44,578 nucleotides of DNA, taken from an uncultured Pelagibacteraceae bacterium (GTDB lineage Bacteria; Pseudomonadota; Alphaproteobacteria; Pelagibacterales; AG-422-B15). The first letter of the stretch is position 1; each line of letters begins with the position of its first letter. The translations under genes were made by a program, and so were the position numbers. Location of the stretch: the NCBI GenBank assembly GCA_902518415.1, contig CABYGA010000010.1:1-44578 (forward strand). Reading direction: 5' to 3'. Of the stretch, positions 1 through 6,878 are shown piece by piece. The notes beneath the pieces are model-generated. The model was not told the DNA's origin, searched no databases, and saw nothing but the letters and a program-made list of their open reading frames with translations.

Positions 1-191
1 TTGCATGAAACAATATACCCATTAGGCAGTACTTTTATTTTTTTTAGATTTATAGATCTATAATTTTTTCCAATATTAAAAGACTTGAACTTAAATATAT
101 TATCAGGGTTTTCCGTAAAAGATGTAATCTTGAAAAACCCCTTTAATCCATGAACGCCTCTAACTTCGCCAACTACTATGAACTTAGACAT
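1..191 (-). CDS. rimM: RimM, ribosome maturation factor (N-terminal part)
   Basis: RimM assists maturation of the 30S subunit head by binding ribosomal protein S19. I translated the minus strand from the ATG at 191-189 and the frame stays open to the window edge, so only about 63 residues are present. The N-terminus reads [20 protein letters not shown], which matches the glycine-rich opening of the RimM PRC-barrel-linked domain. It lies directly downstream of rpsP, the usual rpsP-rimM order of bacteria. The start codon is in the same frame as the rpsP start at 716, which matters because the rpsP frame is broken (see rpsP). Identity is confident; the C-terminus is outside the window. Confidence 0.9.
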   Translation of the reverse strand, partial: MSKFIVVGEVRGVHGLKGFFKITSFTENPDNIFKFKSFNIGKNYRSINLKKIKVLPNGYIVSC

Positions 192-213
192 GATGTATTG
201 ATGTATAAGACAG

Positions 214-716
214 TTATTTGTTCTCGTCTCCTGCTTGGTCTTCCACTGTTTTTGTCTCTTCTGCTGGAGCTTCTTCTGCTGGAGCTTCTTCTGCTGCAGC
301 TGCTTCTGCTGCTGCAGCTTCTTCTGCTGCTGGGCTTCTTCTTCTGCTGGAGCTTCTTCTGCTGGAGCTTCTTCTGCTGCAGACGCCTCTTGAGCTGCTG
401 CTAAACGTTCTTGAGCTTTCTTTTTTGGTTGTGCTTTTTTTGGATTGTTTCCTTGAGCAGGCATTGGGATTAAACCCGCAGCACCCAGGATCTTTGCAAC
501 TTTGTCAGTTGGCTTTGCTCCTTTGGATAACCATTCCTTTATATTATCCTGATCCAATTGAACTCTGTCTTTACTATCTTTATTTAGAAGAGGATTAAAC
601 AATCCTACTTTCTCAATAAATCTGCCGTCTCTTGGGCTTCGAGAGTCAGCGACAACTACTCTGTAGACAGGTCTTTTCTTGGATCCTGCTCTAGATAATC
701 TTATTTTTAATGCCAT
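214..716 (-). CDS. rpsP: 30S ribosomal protein S16, with a frame break in the C-terminal tail
   Basis: S16 is a structural protein of the 30S subunit body. The frame from ATG 716-714 gives [19 protein letters not shown], then a [18 protein letters not shown] stretch, the conserved S16 core of about 80 residues. A long Ala/Glu/Pro tail follows, as in many alphaproteobacterial S16 proteins. The tail is coded by repeats of EEAPA. Near 330-346 the EEAPA reading moves to the -1 frame, where it continues and ends with DENK and a TAA at 216-214. In the original frame the sequence becomes Gln/Lys-rich and has no stop before rimM. One missing base around 331-335 would restore a protein of about 167 residues. 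A sequencing or assembly slip in repetitive DNA is the simplest explanation; a real fusion or programmed shift is possible. It is 24 bp downstream of ffh. Confidence 0.88.
258..381. repeat. Degenerate 15-bp tandem repeats inside the rpsP tail
   Basis: On the minus strand, units close to GCTCCAGCAGAAGAA recur with degenerate GCA/GCT-rich spacers. They encode the EEAPA tail of S16. The frame break of rpsP lies within this block, around 330-346. Such repeats are prone to slippage both in the cell and in sequencing or assembly. Confidence 0.8.
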
Positions 717-740
717 TTTTTTTCTCCTTTTATTAAAAAA

Positions 741-2123
741 TTAAAATTTATTCTTAAAAAAATCATTTGGTATGCCAGCGCCTAATTGTCCATCTAACAT
801 ATTTGGATCTATAGAGCCCATTCCCTTTTTTGATAACTTCTTCATCATGTCGGACATTTTTCTATGCTGTTTTAATATTTTATTGATTTCTGAAATTGAT
901 GTACCAGAGCCAGCTGCAATTCTTTTCTTTCTTGATCCATTTATGATCTTTGGTTTATTTCTCTCATACTTTGTCATTGATAAAATTATTGCCTCTTGTT
1001 TTATAATGGAATTTTCAGGATTGTCTTGTTGCGGGATTTTATCATTCATATTTTTAAGACCTGGAATAAATTTCATTAAATTTGAAATCCCTCCCATTTT
1101 TTTCATTTGTCTAATTTGGCTAAGTAAATCATCAAGGTCAAACTCCCCTTTTTTCAACCTTTCTGCCATCTTTTCAGCGTCTTCTTCTTTAATAGTTTCA
1201 GATGCTTTTTCAACTAATGTTACGATGTCGCCCATTCCCAGAATACGATTGGCTATTCGTTCAGGATGAAAAACTTCAATAGCATCCATTTGCTCACCCA
1301 TACCCATAAATTTAATAGGACAGTTAGTTGCGTATTTCATGCTTAGGGCAGCTCCGCCTCTCGCGTCCCCATCTACTCTCGTTAATATTGTTCCTGTTAC
1401 TGTAATTGTCTTAGAGAAGTCAGTCGCAACATTAACTGCTTCTTGTCCAGTTAAACTATCAAGAACCAGCAATGTCTCTGTTGGGCTAATTTCTTTTTCT
1501 AATTGATTTAATTCATTCATAAGAGTCTGATCAATATTTATTCGTCCAGCTGTATCAAATAATAGACAGTCGATTTCTTGAAGTTGTGCAAATTGCAAGG
1601 CTCTCTTTGCAATATCTATTGGCAACTGATCTTCAACCTTTGGTAGAATTGAGACATTTATTTGTTCTGAAAGTTTCTTTAATTGATCAAATGCTGCAGG
1701 ACGAGACGTATCAAGTGATATTAACAATACTTTTTTATTTTTCTTTTCTTTTAGATAATTGCCAATTTTTCCAACTGTCGTAGTTTTGCCAGAACCTTGT
1801 AGTCCAGCAAAAAGATAAATTGAATTTCCACTTTCATTTACTTTCAATTCACTTGAGTCTGAACCAAGAACCATTATAAGTTCATCGTTGACAATTTTAG
1901 TTATCATTTGAGCTGGAGTTATTGACCTAAGTATTTCCTTGCCGATAGACTCTTTTTTAACTTTTTCTATAAAACTCTTTGCTACAGGTAAAGCTACGTC
2001 AGCTTCTAAGAGCGCTCGCCTAATATCACGCAGGGCCGCGTCCAAAGAGCTCTCGTCAATAGAACCAGTCTTTTTTAGCCCTTTAAAAATAACATCAAAC
2101 CTATTACTAAGGCTTTCAAACAT
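741..2123 (-). CDS. ffh: Signal recognition particle GTPase Ffh
   Basis: Ffh binds SRP RNA and signal sequences of nascent membrane proteins and delivers ribosomes to FtsY at the inner membrane. The 460-residue length is typical. An N-terminal helical N domain is followed by the G domain with P-loop GLQGSGKTTT (about residues 108-117), the DTSRPAA motif, DTAGR, and TRVDGDARGG. The C-terminal M domain is methionine-rich and ends near GSIDPNMLDGQLG. TRxD instead of TKxD in the guanine-specificity loop is common in alphaproteobacterial Ffh. The gene heads the minus-strand run ffh-rpsP-rimM. Its receptor gene ftsY is also in the window, on the other strand. No SRP RNA gene was found. Confidence 0.97.
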   Translation of the reverse strand: MFESLSNRFDVIFKGLKKTGSIDESSLDAALRDIRRALLEADVALPVAKSFIEKVKKESIGKEILRSITPAQMITKIVNDELIMVLGSDSSELKVNESGNSIYLFAGLQGSGKTTTVGKIGNYLKEKKNKKVLLISLDTSRPAAFDQLKKLSEQINVSILPKVEDQLPIDIAKRALQFAQLQEIDCLLFDTAGRINIDQTLMNELNQLEKEISPTETLLVLDSLTGQEAVNVATDFSKTITVTGTILTRVDGDARGGAALSMKYATNCPIKFMGMGEQMDAIEVFHPERIANRILGMGDIVTLVEKASETIKEEDAEKMAERLKKGEFDLDDLLSQIRQMKKMGGISNLMKFIPGLKNMNDKIPQQDNPENSIIKQEAIILSMTKYERNKPKIINGSRKKRIAAGSGTSISEINKILKQHRKMSDMMKKLSKKGMGSIDPNMLDGQLGAGIPNDFFKNKF

Positions 2124-2149
2124 TTATAACTCACTTTCAGCAGGTAACG

Positions 2150-2239
2150 CATCAGTGGGCGAAACTCGCTGACTGATGTCGACACCTAAATTAATAGGTA
2201 CCGCAGGAATATTTTTCTTGCGGAAAACAGCTGTTTTTT
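2150..2239 (+). ncRNA. Candidate structured RNA or leader between ffh and dapF
   Basis: Four consecutive hairpins can be drawn. The first, 2150-2178, has a 7-bp outer stem (CATCAGT with ACTGATG), one G-G mismatch and an inner GGCGA/TCGCT stem around a 3-base loop. The second, 2184-2199, pairs ACCTA with TAGGT. The third, 2201-2223, pairs CCGCAGG with CTTGCGG. The fourth, 2224-2237, is AAAACAGCTGTTTT and runs into more T residues to 2239, like an intrinsic terminator. The imperfect pairs in hairpins one and three are G-T on the plus strand, so they would be G-U in a plus-strand RNA but A-C mismatches in a minus-strand RNA. This favours a plus-strand transcript. I do not recognise a known RNA family; the SRP RNA core GGAAGGAAGCAG is absent. 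Confidence 0.4.
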
Positions 2240-2249
2240 ATTATTTGTC

Positions 2250-2270
2250 TTCAAACTTGTCAAGTTTGAA
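2250..2270. promoter_or_regulatory. Perfect 10-bp inverted repeat upstream of dapF
   Basis: TTCAAACTTG and CAAGTTTGAA form a perfect 10-bp dyad around a single central base, ending 48 bp before the dapF start. A one-base centre is too tight for a normal RNA hairpin loop without opening inner pairs, so a protein operator is at least as likely as a stem-loop. A second dyad, TTAGGT-TTT-ACCTAA, lies at 2292-2306 just before the dapF ribosome-binding site. I see no convincing -35/-10 pair to anchor either site. Confidence 0.4.
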
Positions 2271-2318
2271 TTGGTACTTATTTCTGGAAAATTAGGTTTT
2301 ACCTAATATAAAGGCTAT

Positions 2319-3143
2319 ATGTCGGAATTTGAATTTATAAAAATGAATGGCTTAGGGAATGATTTTGTAATCATAGATCAAAGGATTAACGAGCTTAATC
2401 ACAGCTCAACTGAAGTTCAGCATATATGCAATCGTGATAAAGGCATAGGCTGCGATCAGTTAATATATATTCGAAATTCTGAAATAAGTGACATACCACT
2501 TTTGAAATTTTACAACTCAGATGGTGGTGAGATTAGTGCCTGTGGAAACGGAACAAGATGTGTCGCAAATTATTTAATGGAACAAGATAATAAAAAAGAA
2601 ATTGAGATTATGACTAGTGAAAGAAGAATATACTGCCAAGCTAAATCTAATAGCATCGTAAGTGTTGATATGGGTAAGCCAATATTTAGTTGGAATAAAA
2701 TTCCTTTATCAGAAGATATTGATCACAAAGCTATTGAGTTCTCTTGCAACGAATTAAAAGTATGTAATCCATTTTTTGTCAATCTTGGGAATCCGCATGC
2801 TATATTTTTTTTGAATGAAATTAAAAAATATAACATTAGTGACTTTGGACCAATAATCGAGCATGATAATATTTTTCCAGAGAAAATTAATGTTAGCTTT
2901 GCTGAATTAAGAGATAAAAATCATATTGTATTGGATGTTTGGGAAAGAGGTGCAGGTAGAACACTGGCATGTGGTACAGCAGCATGTGCAACTGTGGTCG
3001 CTGGTAAAGAATTAGGCTTATCAGATAATAATGTTAAAGTATCATTGCCAGGCGGAGATTTAGAAATAGATTATTTGGATAATAAAAATATAATTATGAC
3101 TGGGCCAACAAAACTAGATTATAAAGACCGATACACAATATGA
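2319..3143 (+). CDS. dapF: Diaminopimelate epimerase
   Basis: DapF converts LL-diaminopimelate to meso-diaminopimelate, for lysine and peptidoglycan synthesis, without a cofactor, using two cysteines. The 274-residue product starts with MSEFEFIKMNGLGNDFVIID, the family opening. The two catalytic cysteines are C75 in ACGNGTRC and C218 in LACGTAAC, and the substrate-binding GNPHA motif is near residue 157. An AAAGG ribosome-binding site precedes the ATG. The stop overlaps the next start by 4 bp (ATGA), so the gene heads a translationally coupled run dapF-DUF393-mtaB-ftsY. The divergent neighbour is ffh. Confidence 0.97.
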   Translation: MSEFEFIKMNGLGNDFVIIDQRINELNHSSTEVQHICNRDKGIGCDQLIYIRNSEISDIPLLKFYNSDGGEISACGNGTRCVANYLMEQDNKKEIEIMTSERRIYCQAKSNSIVSVDMGKPIFSWNKIPLSEDIDHKAIEFSCNELKVCNPFFVNLGNPHAIFFLNEIKKYNISDFGPIIEHDNIFPEKINVSFAELRDKNHIVLDVWERGAGRTLACGTAACATVVAGKELGLSDNNVKVSLPGGDLEIDYLDNKNIIMTGPTKLDYKDRYTI

Positions 3144-3520
3144 ACAAGCAGCATTCAGAAAAAACACCAAAGGTTTACTTCAATAATTCTTGCAGTGTAT
3201 GCAGAATGGAAATCAATCATTATAAAAAGTTTAATGAAAAATTAGGCTGGATTGATGTTACAAACAACAAGGAAGCTCAAAAAGAAACAGCTAAATCTTC
3301 TGCGGAATTAATTCGAAGACTTCATGTTGAGCAAGACGGTAAAATATATCAAGGAATAGATGCCTTTTTAATTGTTTGGTCAAGACTGCCAAAGTATAGA
3401 TGGCTATACAAGCTTGTTAAGACACCAGGAATTTATCATGCAAGTTACATAGCGTATGAATGCTTAGCTTATATACTTTTTATCAAAAACAAAGGTCAAT
3501 TAGCTAATGAAAAATCCTGA
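3140..3520 (+). CDS. DCC-family (DUF393) thiol-disulfide oxidoreductase-like protein
   Basis: This 126-residue protein has the DUF393 opening VYFNNSCSVCRMEI with a CxxC pair at C18 and C21, the DCC signature. The central RLHVEQDGKIYQGIDAFLIV and WSRLPKYRWLY segments are typical of the family, in which a conserved aromatic and hydrophobic C-terminal half follows the thioredoxin-like start. Its biochemical role is not established; family members are predicted to exchange thiols and disulfides. There is no signal peptide, so it should be cytoplasmic or membrane-associated. It overlaps dapF by 4 bp and mtaB by 14 bp, so it is made as part of that operon. Confidence 0.85.
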   Translation: MNKQHSEKTPKVYFNNSCSVCRMEINHYKKFNEKLGWIDVTNNKEAQKETAKSSAELIRRLHVEQDGKIYQGIDAFLIVWSRLPKYRWLYKLVKTPGIYHASYIAYECLAYILFIKNKGQLANEKS

Positions 3521-4763
3521 AGTTAAAACTTACGGCTGCAGACTTAATTTTTATGAGTCTGAAGTTATTAGAAAGTTTGCTAAAGAAAATAATTTACAGG
3601 ACCGCACTTTTATTAATAGTTGTGCTGTTACCAATAAAACTATTGCTGATCTAAAAACAGAAATTAGAAAGCTCAAAAAAAACAATCCAGATAATAAAAT
3701 AATTTTAACAGGATGTGCAGCTCAGATTCATAAAGATGAGTTTGTCGCCATGAATGAGATAGATTCAATTATTGGCAATAAGGAAAAGCTGGAGTCTAAG
3801 ACTTACAAAGAGATTAGGGAAAGTAATGATAGAATTAATAAAGTAGGGGATATATTCGAGCATGGTCAAGCGATATCACCAATTATAAAGAAGGTTGAGA
3901 ATAGAATAAGAGGATTTGTTCAAATTCAAAATGGCTGTGACCACAGATGTACTTTTTGTATTATTCCTTATGGACGCGGGGACTCTAGAAGTGTTGAACC
4001 TAAGAATGTAGTTAACCAAATTAATACTCTTCTTGATCAAGGTTATAAAGAGATAGTTTTAACAGGAGTGGATTTAACAAGTTACGGTCACGACTTAGAA
4101 AATAAACCTAATCTTGCAACTCTAGTCTCTCACATTCTTTTCTCCATACCTAACCTTAAGCGACTAAGATTATCTTCACTCGATGTCGCCGAAATTGATA
4201 AAAATTTAATGGACCTCATTAAATATGAAAAAAGGATTCTTCCTCATATTCATCTATCGCTGCAAGCTGGTGATAATATGATTTTGAAAAGAATGAAAAG
4301 GAGACACTTGAGAGACGATGCTATTTCAGTAATTAATGAAATTAGAAGTATGAGATCTGAAGTTGTCTTTGGTGCAGATATAATCGCTGGATTTCCAACA
4401 GAAAATGATGAAATGTTTCAAAATACAGTAGATCTAATTGAAGATTGCAACATAACCTTTCTGCATATATTTCCATTCTCGCCTAGAGAAGGAACGCCTG
4501 CAGCAAAAATGCCCCAGGTTGATCGTTACATAATAAAAAAAAGAGCAAAAATCCTTAGGGAAATTGGAAAGAAAAAACTCTTAGAGTATTATGACGGACT
4601 TAAGAATAAGAAGATTAATGTTATTGTTGAAGATAAAGGCAGAGGCAGATCGGATACTTTTGCAAAGGTACAAATTGATAACAATTTAGACAATGGACAA
4701 ATAGTTAAAATGATCGTTACAGGTAGAAATCAGATTGGTTTAACTGGAAATATAGTTGTTTAA
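3507..4763 (+). CDS. mtaB: tRNA t6A37 methylthiotransferase MtaB
   Basis: MtaB is a radical-SAM enzyme that adds a methylthio group to t6A at position 37 of ANN-decoding tRNAs. The 418-residue protein shows an N-terminal UPF0004 domain whose cluster cysteines are C11 (TYGCRLN), C39 (NSCAVTN) and C70 (LTGCAAQ). The radical-SAM triad is C144, C148 and C151 in CDHRCTFC. A C-terminal TRAM-like RNA-binding segment ends the protein. YGCRLN rather than the MiaB-type GCQMN supports MtaB over MiaB or RimO. It overlaps the upstream DUF393 gene by 14 bp and ftsY by 8 bp. TsaD, which makes the t6A precursor, is encoded at 37329. Confidence 0.93.
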   Translation: MKNPEVKTYGCRLNFYESEVIRKFAKENNLQDRTFINSCAVTNKTIADLKTEIRKLKKNNPDNKIILTGCAAQIHKDEFVAMNEIDSIIGNKEKLESKTYKEIRESNDRINKVGDIFEHGQAISPIIKKVENRIRGFVQIQNGCDHRCTFCIIPYGRGDSRSVEPKNVVNQINTLLDQGYKEIVLTGVDLTSYGHDLENKPNLATLVSHILFSIPNLKRLRLSSLDVAEIDKNLMDLIKYEKRILPHIHLSLQAGDNMILKRMKRRHLRDDAISVINEIRSMRSEVVFGADIIAGFPTENDEMFQNTVDLIEDCNITFLHIFPFSPREGTPAAKMPQVDRYIIKKRAKILREIGKKKLLEYYDGLKNKKINVIVEDKGRGRSDTFAKVQIDNNLDNGQIVKMIVTGRNQIGLTGNIVV

Positions 4764-5628
4764 TAATTTTAAATCCCAGATAAGTAAAATTTTTTCAAGC
4801 CACAGGATAGATGATGCCTCACTTGAAAAATTCGAGGATCTTTTAATCATGTCCGATATCGATTTGGAAACCTCTTCGTTTATTATCAATAAACTTAAAA
4901 ATGAAAAATTTATTGAGAACCCTTCTATAGAAAAAATACAATCCTCATTGGAGGAAATAATAAAAAATATTTTATCTAAAAATAAAAAAAATATTAATTA
5001 CTCAACAAACAAAAGTCCCTATGTTATTTTAATGACTGGTGTGAATGGATCAGGCAAAACTACAACGATTGCAAAATTAGCATATCAATTTAAAGAAAAT
5101 AATAAGAATGTCTTAATGGTTGCAGCGGATACATTTAGAGCAGCGGCAACGGAGCAATTAAGTGAATGGTCTAGTAGAATTGGTACTGACATAATTAAAG
5201 ATGTTGATGGATCTGATCCAGCAAGCATAGTCTTTAAATCAATAGAGCATGCAAAGCGAAATGGTAATGATGTTATTATTATTGATACAGCTGGCAGACT
5301 ACAGAACAAACAAGACTTGATGGATCAACTCGGAAAAATTGATCGAGTTTTAAAAAAACATGACCTTAGTTTTCCTCATGAATCAATTATTGTTATAGAT
5401 GCAACTACTGGTCAAAATGCACTTAAACAGATTGAGGAATTCAATAAATATACTCCAATTACTGGGGTAATTTTAACGAAGTTTGACTCGAATGCTGCAG
5501 GAGGAACAGTAGTATCATTGTCAAACTCTACTGATATACCAGTATTAGCTATTGGCTCAGGCGAAAGCATTAATGATATTGAGTCATTCGATCCAGATAA
5601 ATTTTCTAAAAGCTTAGTAAATAACTAA
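4756..5628 (+). CDS. ftsY: Signal recognition particle receptor FtsY
   Basis: FtsY is the inner-membrane docking GTPase for the Ffh-ribosome complex. The frame starts with TTG at 4756 inside the end of mtaB and gives 290 residues, an NG core with almost no acidic A domain, as in other short FtsY proteins. Motifs are GVNGSGKTTT (95-104), AADTFRAAATEQL (123-135), DTAGRLQN (177-184) and TKFDSNAAGG (241-250). The last differs from the usual TKLDGTAKGG: the glycine after the aspartate is Ser245 and the usual lysine is Ala248. The TTG start is chosen because the next in-frame ATG, at residue 32, would remove most of the N domain. It converges on the pagL-like gene with a 4-bp overlap. Confidence 0.94.
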   Translation: MFNNFKSQISKIFSSHRIDDASLEKFEDLLIMSDIDLETSSFIINKLKNEKFIENPSIEKIQSSLEEIIKNILSKNKKNINYSTNKSPYVILMTGVNGSGKTTTIAKLAYQFKENNKNVLMVAADTFRAAATEQLSEWSSRIGTDIIKDVDGSDPASIVFKSIEHAKRNGNDVIIIDTAGRLQNKQDLMDQLGKIDRVLKKHDLSFPHESIIVIDATTGQNALKQIEEFNKYTPITGVILTKFDSNAAGGTVVSLSNSTDIPVLAIGSGESINDIESFDPDKFSKSLVNN

Positions 5629-6113
5629 AATGATCTAATGAGTGAAACTGTTGCACTCTCGGTTCCTGGATTAGTATCACCTAAGCTCGCATTTGAAATA
5701 TGATTTAAGTTGAAACCAATCCTATTTTCGCCCATTTCATAAGAAAATTCTATCTGGCTTCTAAACTCTAAATTATATCCTAAATCTTTACTGTCTCCTC
5801 TATCATAATATCCTAAAGCAAAGCTCGGAGTAAAATTCCATTTTTTTGAAACTGTAAAGTCTTTCCTCAAGCCAGTATAAGCATATTTTCCACTATCACC
5901 ATTCATCATGACTCCAATGAATGGTTTTAAACCATAACTATTTTCATAAAAATTATTTCCGTATAATAATTCTAATCTTAATTCAGAGGAGTCTATTGTA
6001 TCATTAACATCAAATTGACCAATTGATATTGACCACTTATCTTTTTGATCTGCAAAAGAGAAATTTCCAAGTGCAAACATGATGAGGAGAATAAAACAAC
6101 TTTTCTTAAGCAT
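5625..6113 (-). CDS. pagL: PagL-like lipid A 3-O-deacylase (acyloxyacyl hydrolase family)
   Basis: PagL enzymes are outer-membrane beta-barrels that remove the 3-O-acyl chain of lipid A. The 162-residue protein has a signal peptide ending near FSFA-DQ (residue 21), then alternating short strands and a C-terminal phenylalanine, as expected for a small barrel. The motif NHISNASLGDTNPGTES holds H138, S140 and E152. The spacing of +2 and +14 from the histidine equals that of the Pseudomonas aeruginosa PagL catalytic triad (H126, S128, E140), and N141 and N148 also match conserved asparagines. It is the last gene of the minus-strand run behind the ccm operon, 3 bp after the small secreted protein, and overlaps the end of ftsY. 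Confidence 0.85.
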   Translation of the reverse strand: MLKKSCFILLIMFALGNFSFADQKDKWSISIGQFDVNDTIDSSELRLELLYGNNFYENSYGLKPFIGVMMNGDSGKYAYTGLRKDFTVSKKWNFTPSFALGYYDRGDSKDLGYNLEFRSQIEFSYEMGENRIGFNLNHISNASLGDTNPGTESATVSLIRSF

Positions 6114-6116
6114 TAT

Positions 6117-6437
6117 TTATGACCCATACCTAACATAAATGTCTGGTTTCTCATCTTCTTCAATGTACCCACCTGACCAAGTTATGCATCCTTGAGACCA
6201 TTTAATAACATTTGTTTCACCATCACACCCATCAGCTACGATTTCCTCTAACTTTTCATACAATGGCTCCTGCAATTCTTGAAATTCAGAAATGTCTTCT
6301 CTGGTAGTCAATTCAACATTTTCATAATCTTTTGACTCTTCCGTAGTGTCATCCTCTTCAATGCCGCCGGCATATGTTAAATTAAAATTTAGGCTTAAAA
6401 TAAAAAATACGAGAATACTGTAAATTTTTAATTTCAT
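6117..6437 (-). CDS. Small secreted acidic protein of unknown function
   Basis: I do not recognise this 106-residue protein. It begins with a clear signal peptide (MKLKIYSILVFFILSLNF..., cleavage near TYA-GG at residue 23). The mature part is strongly acidic, with runs such as EEDDTTEESKDYE, and has two cysteines near the C-terminus (DGCDG and QGCITW) that could form a disulfide. An AAGGAG ribosome-binding site stands 8 bp before the ATG, and a good promoter lies upstream. It sits between ccmH and the PagL-like gene. CcmI, which often follows ccmH, is not here, but this protein shows no TPR features and is no substitute for it. Confidence 0.75.
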   Translation of the reverse strand: MKLKIYSILVFFILSLNFNLTYAGGIEEDDTTEESKDYENVELTTREDISEFQELQEPLYEKLEEIVADGCDGETNVIKWSQGCITWSGGYIEEDEKPDIYVRYGS

Positions 6438-6460
6438 AAGAATTACTCCTTTGTTTATAT

Positions 6461-6488
6461 ATTATATTAAAATCATTTAATTGTTCAA
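6461..6488 (-). promoter_or_regulatory. Sigma-70-type promoter for the secreted protein and pagL
   Basis: On the minus strand TTGAAC (6488-6483) is followed after 16 bp by TATAAT (6466-6461). The ATG of the small secreted protein is about 24 bp downstream of the -10, with AAGGAG between them. The promoter lies in the gap after ccmH, so the last two genes can be expressed separately from the ccm operon. Confidence 0.6.
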
Positions 6489-6512
6489 AAAATATCAACA
6501 AAGTGACGAAAT

Positions 6513-6875
6513 TTAGGCCTTTACTATTTTTCTTCTAAAAATAACAATTAAACCAATAGCCATAATGATAATTGGGGCAAACCATAGAACATAAGTGAGT
6601 TCTTTAACTGGTGGAGTCATCAGAATCCAATCTCCATATTTTTCAACTAAGTAAAATTTAATTTCCTTATCTGTCTCACCCTCATCAATTTTCTCACGAA
6701 TGAGTTTCTTTAAATCCTCTGCTATTTCAGCATTTGACTCATGAATAGTTTGACCTTGGCATACTAAACATCTTACTTCTTTGAATAGATTGATTGCGCG
6801 ACTCTCTTCAGTCAATGCTGAAAAACACAATAATATATAAGTGCATATTAAAATAGGAACAAAGCTGAATTTCAT
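6513..6875 (-). CDS. ccmH: Cytochrome c maturation protein CcmH (CycL)
   Basis: CcmH is a membrane-anchored periplasmic thiol oxidoreductase that reduces or holds apocytochrome c cysteines before heme attachment by CcmF. The 120-residue protein has an N-terminal signal or anchor, the redox motif RCLVCQGQ with C36 and C39, the family helix ending KYGDWILMTPP, and a C-terminal membrane segment (VLWFAPIIIMAIGLIVIFRRK). This is the single-domain CcmH form without a fused CcmI part. It lies 3 bp after ccmG and ends the ccm set. No ccmI follows. Confidence 0.94.
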   Translation of the reverse strand: MKFSFVPILICTYILLCFSALTEESRAINLFKEVRCLVCQGQTIHESNAEIAEDLKKLIREKIDEGETDKEIKFYLVEKYGDWILMTPPVKELTYVLWFAPIIIMAIGLIVIFRRKIVKA

Positions 6876-6878
6876 TTA

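Noticed and set aside
258-381. CRISPR-like or minisatellite array.
   Set aside because: The repeats are 15 bp, contiguous, without unique spacers, and code for a known type of S16 tail.
150-598. Leucine- and serine/alanine-rich open frames on the plus strand.
   Set aside because: They are the reverse complement of the EEAPA repeats of rpsP; S16 on the minus strand explains the region.
2124-2318. SRP (4.5S) RNA gene next to ffh.
   Set aside because: The nearly invariant GGAAGGAAGCAG core of helix 8 is absent on both strands.
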